From Larix sibirica (Eukaryota; Streptophyta; Pinopsida; Pinales; Pinaceae), in contig NWUY0303892210.1 in the NCBI GenBank assembly GCA_004151065.3, forward strand, positions 1 to 10,873: 10,873 nt of DNA. The letters run 5' to 3'. Made by a program: the position numbers and the translations under genes. The notes beneath the pieces are model-generated. The model saw nothing but the letters and a program-made list of their open reading frames with translations, had not been told where the DNA came from and did not search any database. Below, piece by piece: positions 8,397-10,873 of the stretch. The stretch's first letter is position 1. Each line of letters opens with the position of its first letter.

Positions 8397-8749
8397 CACG
8401 AGAAATCAAGATAGTCTTCCACTATATTCTCCACATCAATAACTCCAAGTATTCTTAGGATTTCCAATGCCACAAAACCTTATTCTCCTTCACTCATAAA
8501 AACCACAATAACAATTTATCCCTTTGCTTTACTATGGTTTCTCCCAAACCCTGGCTCTTCTTGTCTGCTTAGGGAAAACTCTAACCCTAACACCTTCTAC
8601 ATTAACTCAAGAACCCTAGAGCCCTAAACAAGAGAACAAATTAAAAAGAAGAAGCATAACACATGAAAGCTATAAGTTCACTTCTCCTCACATATCTAAG
8701 ATAAAATTGAGGTGATGATGAATGAATGAATGCAAAATTTCCTCCTCCC

Positions 8750-8755
8750 TTTATA
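8750..8755 (-). promoter_or_regulatory. TATA box of the possible minus-strand LTR
   Basis: The minus strand reads TTTAAATATAAAGGGAGGAGG here, a good TATAAA in a purine-rich context. A start near 8720 would be expected. It supports the LTR reading but does not prove it. Confidence 0.35.
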
Positions 8756-8967
8756 TTTAAAGGAGGTGAACAATAGTAAAGTGGACAACATCAACAAATA
8801 AGTAAATTGACTAATCACTAAATAGGCCCACATGTGAAGTGCTTTAACTCTAAGGTAGCACATACCAAGCTCCAAGATAAGCACATCCATCAAGTAAGGG
8901 TCCCAAGGTGAGTGCTTCACAATACAAGGTCTAGTGCTCCCCTTTAAAGGTCTCCAATTCTCCAACA

Positions 8968-9914
8968 CTCCTTCCTAAGCCATACACTACTCCAAGTCCA
9001 CCACACCTCCATGGACATTTCTCAACCCAAGCATCTTCAATTCAAGCACAAGCCTTTGTGTAAATAACCAAGATATCCCATGCTACCTAGGGCTCAACGC
9101 ACTTTTATTAAAATCCCCTATACTCCCCCAAATAGTTTCTCTTCCCAAGCAATAAAAGCAAGCCCTTGATGTGCACCTCTTGAAGAATGCCACCATGCCA
9201 CATAAGTCTCCAACCTCCTAAGGAAGCACCACATAAGGATCACGTTATGGTATAACAATCCACGAGTAAGCTATCTCTAACATGTATGTCTATTAAGATA
9301 AAATTAAGGGTAGGAACACATCACTTGAAGCACCCCTAAGCATGGTGTAAACCAAATACTTTTTAAGTAATTTGAAAAGCTAACAACCCATCCTAAGTCT
9401 CCTATGGATCAAGTGCACGTTATGATTTTTGTCTCTATATTATCTATTTAATAGATAAAACTACTATTTATGTATATGTAAACTTTGATTCCCAACTTTA
9501 TTTCAATATCTCTATTTCATGCATGCAGAAATATAAACAAATATGGAGATGGGGGAAATGAATATGGAAAATATTCAAAAAGCTAAAAAATAATAGGATA
9601 GGGAATGATACACACACACACACACATGTAGGAAAAACATGAGATACAAATTCATATTATCATTCATCAACGAGATTTAAAAGCCTACAACTTATCATTT
9701 TAGATCATGATCAGTACGATTGAGTATAATTAATCATACTGTGCAAATTCAAAGCTGTACAACTACATTGTAAACATACATTAATGAACATGTGCAAATT
9801 GCAAAATTAGTGGAACTATCATATTCAGTGTTTCTAATATACTTCTTTCCATACTCTAGATTCAATGAGCCATAAATAACTATCTTAAATCTAATATTGC
9901 AAATGCATAATGTC
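8968..9914. other. Non-coding stretch, no gene seen
   Basis: No coding signal on either strand. The first half is C-rich on the plus strand and could be unrecognised internal or LTR sequence of the minus-strand element; a TGTTAGAGATAG start at 9287 is an alternative LTR edge. The rest is AT-rich, with the CA microsatellite at 9611 and an imperfect 18-bp palindrome near 9724-9741. Confidence 0.45.
9611..9626. repeat. (CA)8 microsatellite
   Basis: Eight uninterrupted CA dinucleotides follow GATA and are followed by TGTA. A simple sequence repeat in AT-rich spacer DNA. Confidence 0.9.
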
Positions 9915-10747
9915 TTTTTTTTTCCAAGATAAAAAACCTTTATATTCGATATTTTAAGTGTGAAATCATAATATGCATTAGCTTACCAATTTAGGCTAGA
10001 AGGATAAAAAGTCCCTTTCATGTAGTCAATCCTACTTCTAACATACCCCTACATAGACATGACTCTATTAGCAACAAAGATATGCATGCTTCCTTTGAAC
10101 TCTTGTTTTGAAATGAGTCCCACTTGCAACAATGCCACTTCTTTTGATAATTGGTCTACAATGTTGTTGACTTCTTGGAACACATAAACAAAATAAATTA
10201 CTTCAAAGCTCTTTTTAGCTCCAAGAATAGGTTCCATAGACACATTATCAATTCCACAAAGATTATTTTCCCAGTCTACCATGAGATTGGAATCACCAAA
10301 AACATGAAGATTCCTTATACCCTTTTCAACTGCAACTTTTAGGAGGATCCACAAAGAAAATATCACAACATGATTGTTGGTACCTTTCCCTACAACTAAT
10401 TTCAATGTGAAATTATGAGATTGGTACAAAAAAAACAACACACCTACCCCAAACTCTTTTGGAGAGCCCTGAGAGGTTCCATAAAAAACGCTATGCTTGA
10501 TCACAATCTATAGTAGGTCCTTTTAAAATCCTCGAGGCATTTGATTTAGAAGAGCTCCAACAATCATCACATGCTCTCCTAATTTTGTGTTGCATTTGGG
10601 TAGACTTGAAATAATGTCTTGAAAGATCATTTTATTTCTAAACACCCATAAACTCCAAACAAAAAAATAGGGTAAAGCCTTGAATTTTTTTACAAATATG
10701 TTCACAAACCAGGAACAAAATGTTGATTTTGGAGTAACTGAGGACAA
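9915..10747 (-). mobile_element. 3' end of a second plant LINE with short A-tail
   Basis: On the minus strand this contains the last part of LINE ORF2 (10049-10747), then about 125 bp of 3' UTR-like sequence and a run of nine A (T9 at 9915-9923). Its position relative to the LINE piece at 2882-4823 rules out a simple single element: in minus-strand order the ORF2 end comes before the other copy's ORF1. It is therefore a separate 5'-truncated insertion, the usual fate of LINE copies. The upstream edge near 10747 is approximate, and an in-frame TAG lies just beyond it at 10751-10753. Confidence 0.7.
10049..10747 (-). pseudogene. LINE ORF2 C-terminal segment: pre-RNase H region and RNase H, inactive
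   Basis: One frame runs from about 10747 to the stop at 10049, broken by TAA at 10523-10525 and TAG at 10508-10510. The first 75 residues contain LPYFFVWSLWVFRNKMIFQD, matching the L-P-x-x-x-x-W-x-x-W-x-x-R-N-x-x-I-F pattern between the RT zinc-binding region and RNase H in plant LINEs. Then comes an RVT_3-type RNase H: FYGTSQGSPKEFGVGV (family FFDGASxGNPG), AVEKGIRNLHVFGDSNLMVDW, and NNIVDQLSKE. The first catalytic Asp (DGAS) is Tyr, and the Glu of the usual NNRAE motif is replaced (NNHVV). The Asp of GDS and the last Asp before LSKE remain. It cannot be a working nuclease. It ends with a short tail after the domain. Confidence 0.8.
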
Positions 10748-10873
10748 GTTCTATACATGGATTTAGTGTCGGAATCATGCATGAGATGTCTAGACTTTAC
10801 CTTTTTCAATTTTCCAGAAAAGTGACTTTTATTATTTTCAGTGAAAAGTTAATTAATTAATTTGACTTTATTT
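10748..10873. other. Short AT-rich spacer at window end
   Basis: No coding signal that continues the LINE upstream. AT-rich, with TTAATTAATTAATTT near the end. It may be flanking DNA or decayed ORF2. Confidence 0.4.

Larger units (their letters stand above)
8190..8967 (-). mobile_element. Possible LTR on the minus strand, boundaries uncertain
   Basis: On the minus strand the segment opens TGTTGGAG at 8967, just after a purine-rich AGGAAGGAG (8968-8976). It has a TATA box about 215 bp in, followed by a G/A-rich leader and TCATTCATTC repeats. A long stretch with GTTAGGGTTAGAG and GGGTTT elements follows, as is common in plant LTR R-U5 regions. The minus-strand ORF at 8696-8968 lies within it and resembles no protein. 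I found no adjoining internal coding region and no partner LTR, so it could be a solo LTR, a truncated copy or unrelated non-coding DNA. The lower boundary is arbitrary. Confidence 0.35.

Noticed and set aside
8580-8630. Telomere-like CCCTAA motifs (CTAACCCTAAC, GAGCCCTAAAC)
   Set aside because: Only single, scattered motifs of the telo-box type are present, with no tandem array. They are common in plant leaders and LTRs.
8696-8968. Minus-strand ORF of 90 codons
   Set aside because: It lies in the putative LTR, spans its TATA box and has no family resemblance.
2882-10747. One LINE spanning both fragments, disrupted by insertions
   Set aside because: In minus-strand order the RNase H end (10049-10747) precedes the ORF1 start (4823). 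A single element would need the opposite order, so two insertions are the simpler reading.

Overview
The window looks like repeat-rich, gene-poor nuclear DNA of a seed plant. I saw no intact host gene, no RNA gene and no bacterial-type gene organisation. What can be read is a set of decayed transposable-element pieces: the tail and 3' LTR of an LTR retrotransposon, two separate fragments of plant L1-type LINEs, a possible second LTR, and a degenerate tandem array. The LINE sequences (DUF4283 plus CCHC_4-type knuckle, endonuclease, RNase H of the DGAS type) are the plant kind. The old, AT-rich state and many in-frame stops resemble conifer or other gymnosperm intergenic DNA, but the exact organism is an inference.

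Layout. Positions 1-1073 (+) hold the broken C-terminal part of an LTR-retrotransposon reading frame, followed by a polypurine tract (1042-1053). A probable 3' LTR follows (about 1055-2477), with a 68-69 bp triplication and a TATA box. Positions 2478-2881 have no recognised content. Positions 2882-4823 (-) hold the 5' half of a LINE: ORF1 with DUF4283 and a ruined zinc knuckle, then the ORF2 endonuclease domain. The reverse transcriptase is missing. Positions 4885-7045 are a strongly diverged tandem array of about 13 units with a period near 178 bp. It lies directly upstream of ORF1 in the LINE's own reading direction. Positions 7046-8190 are non-coding and include a cluster of TGCA-centred inverted repeats. 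About 8190-8967 resembles an LTR on the minus strand, with low confidence. Positions 8968-9914 hold only a CA microsatellite. Positions 9915-10747 (-) are the 3' end of a second LINE, with a pre-RNase H segment, a dead RNase H domain and a short A-tail.

No genes act together here; the layout is the product of successive insertion and decay. The most interesting points are the 178-bp array abutting the LINE ORF1 start, which recalls the monomeric 5' UTR promoters of some mammalian L1s, and the sign that ORF1 and the endonuclease were once one continuous frame. All coordinates of element ends are estimates, because target-site duplications and partner copies could not be tested.
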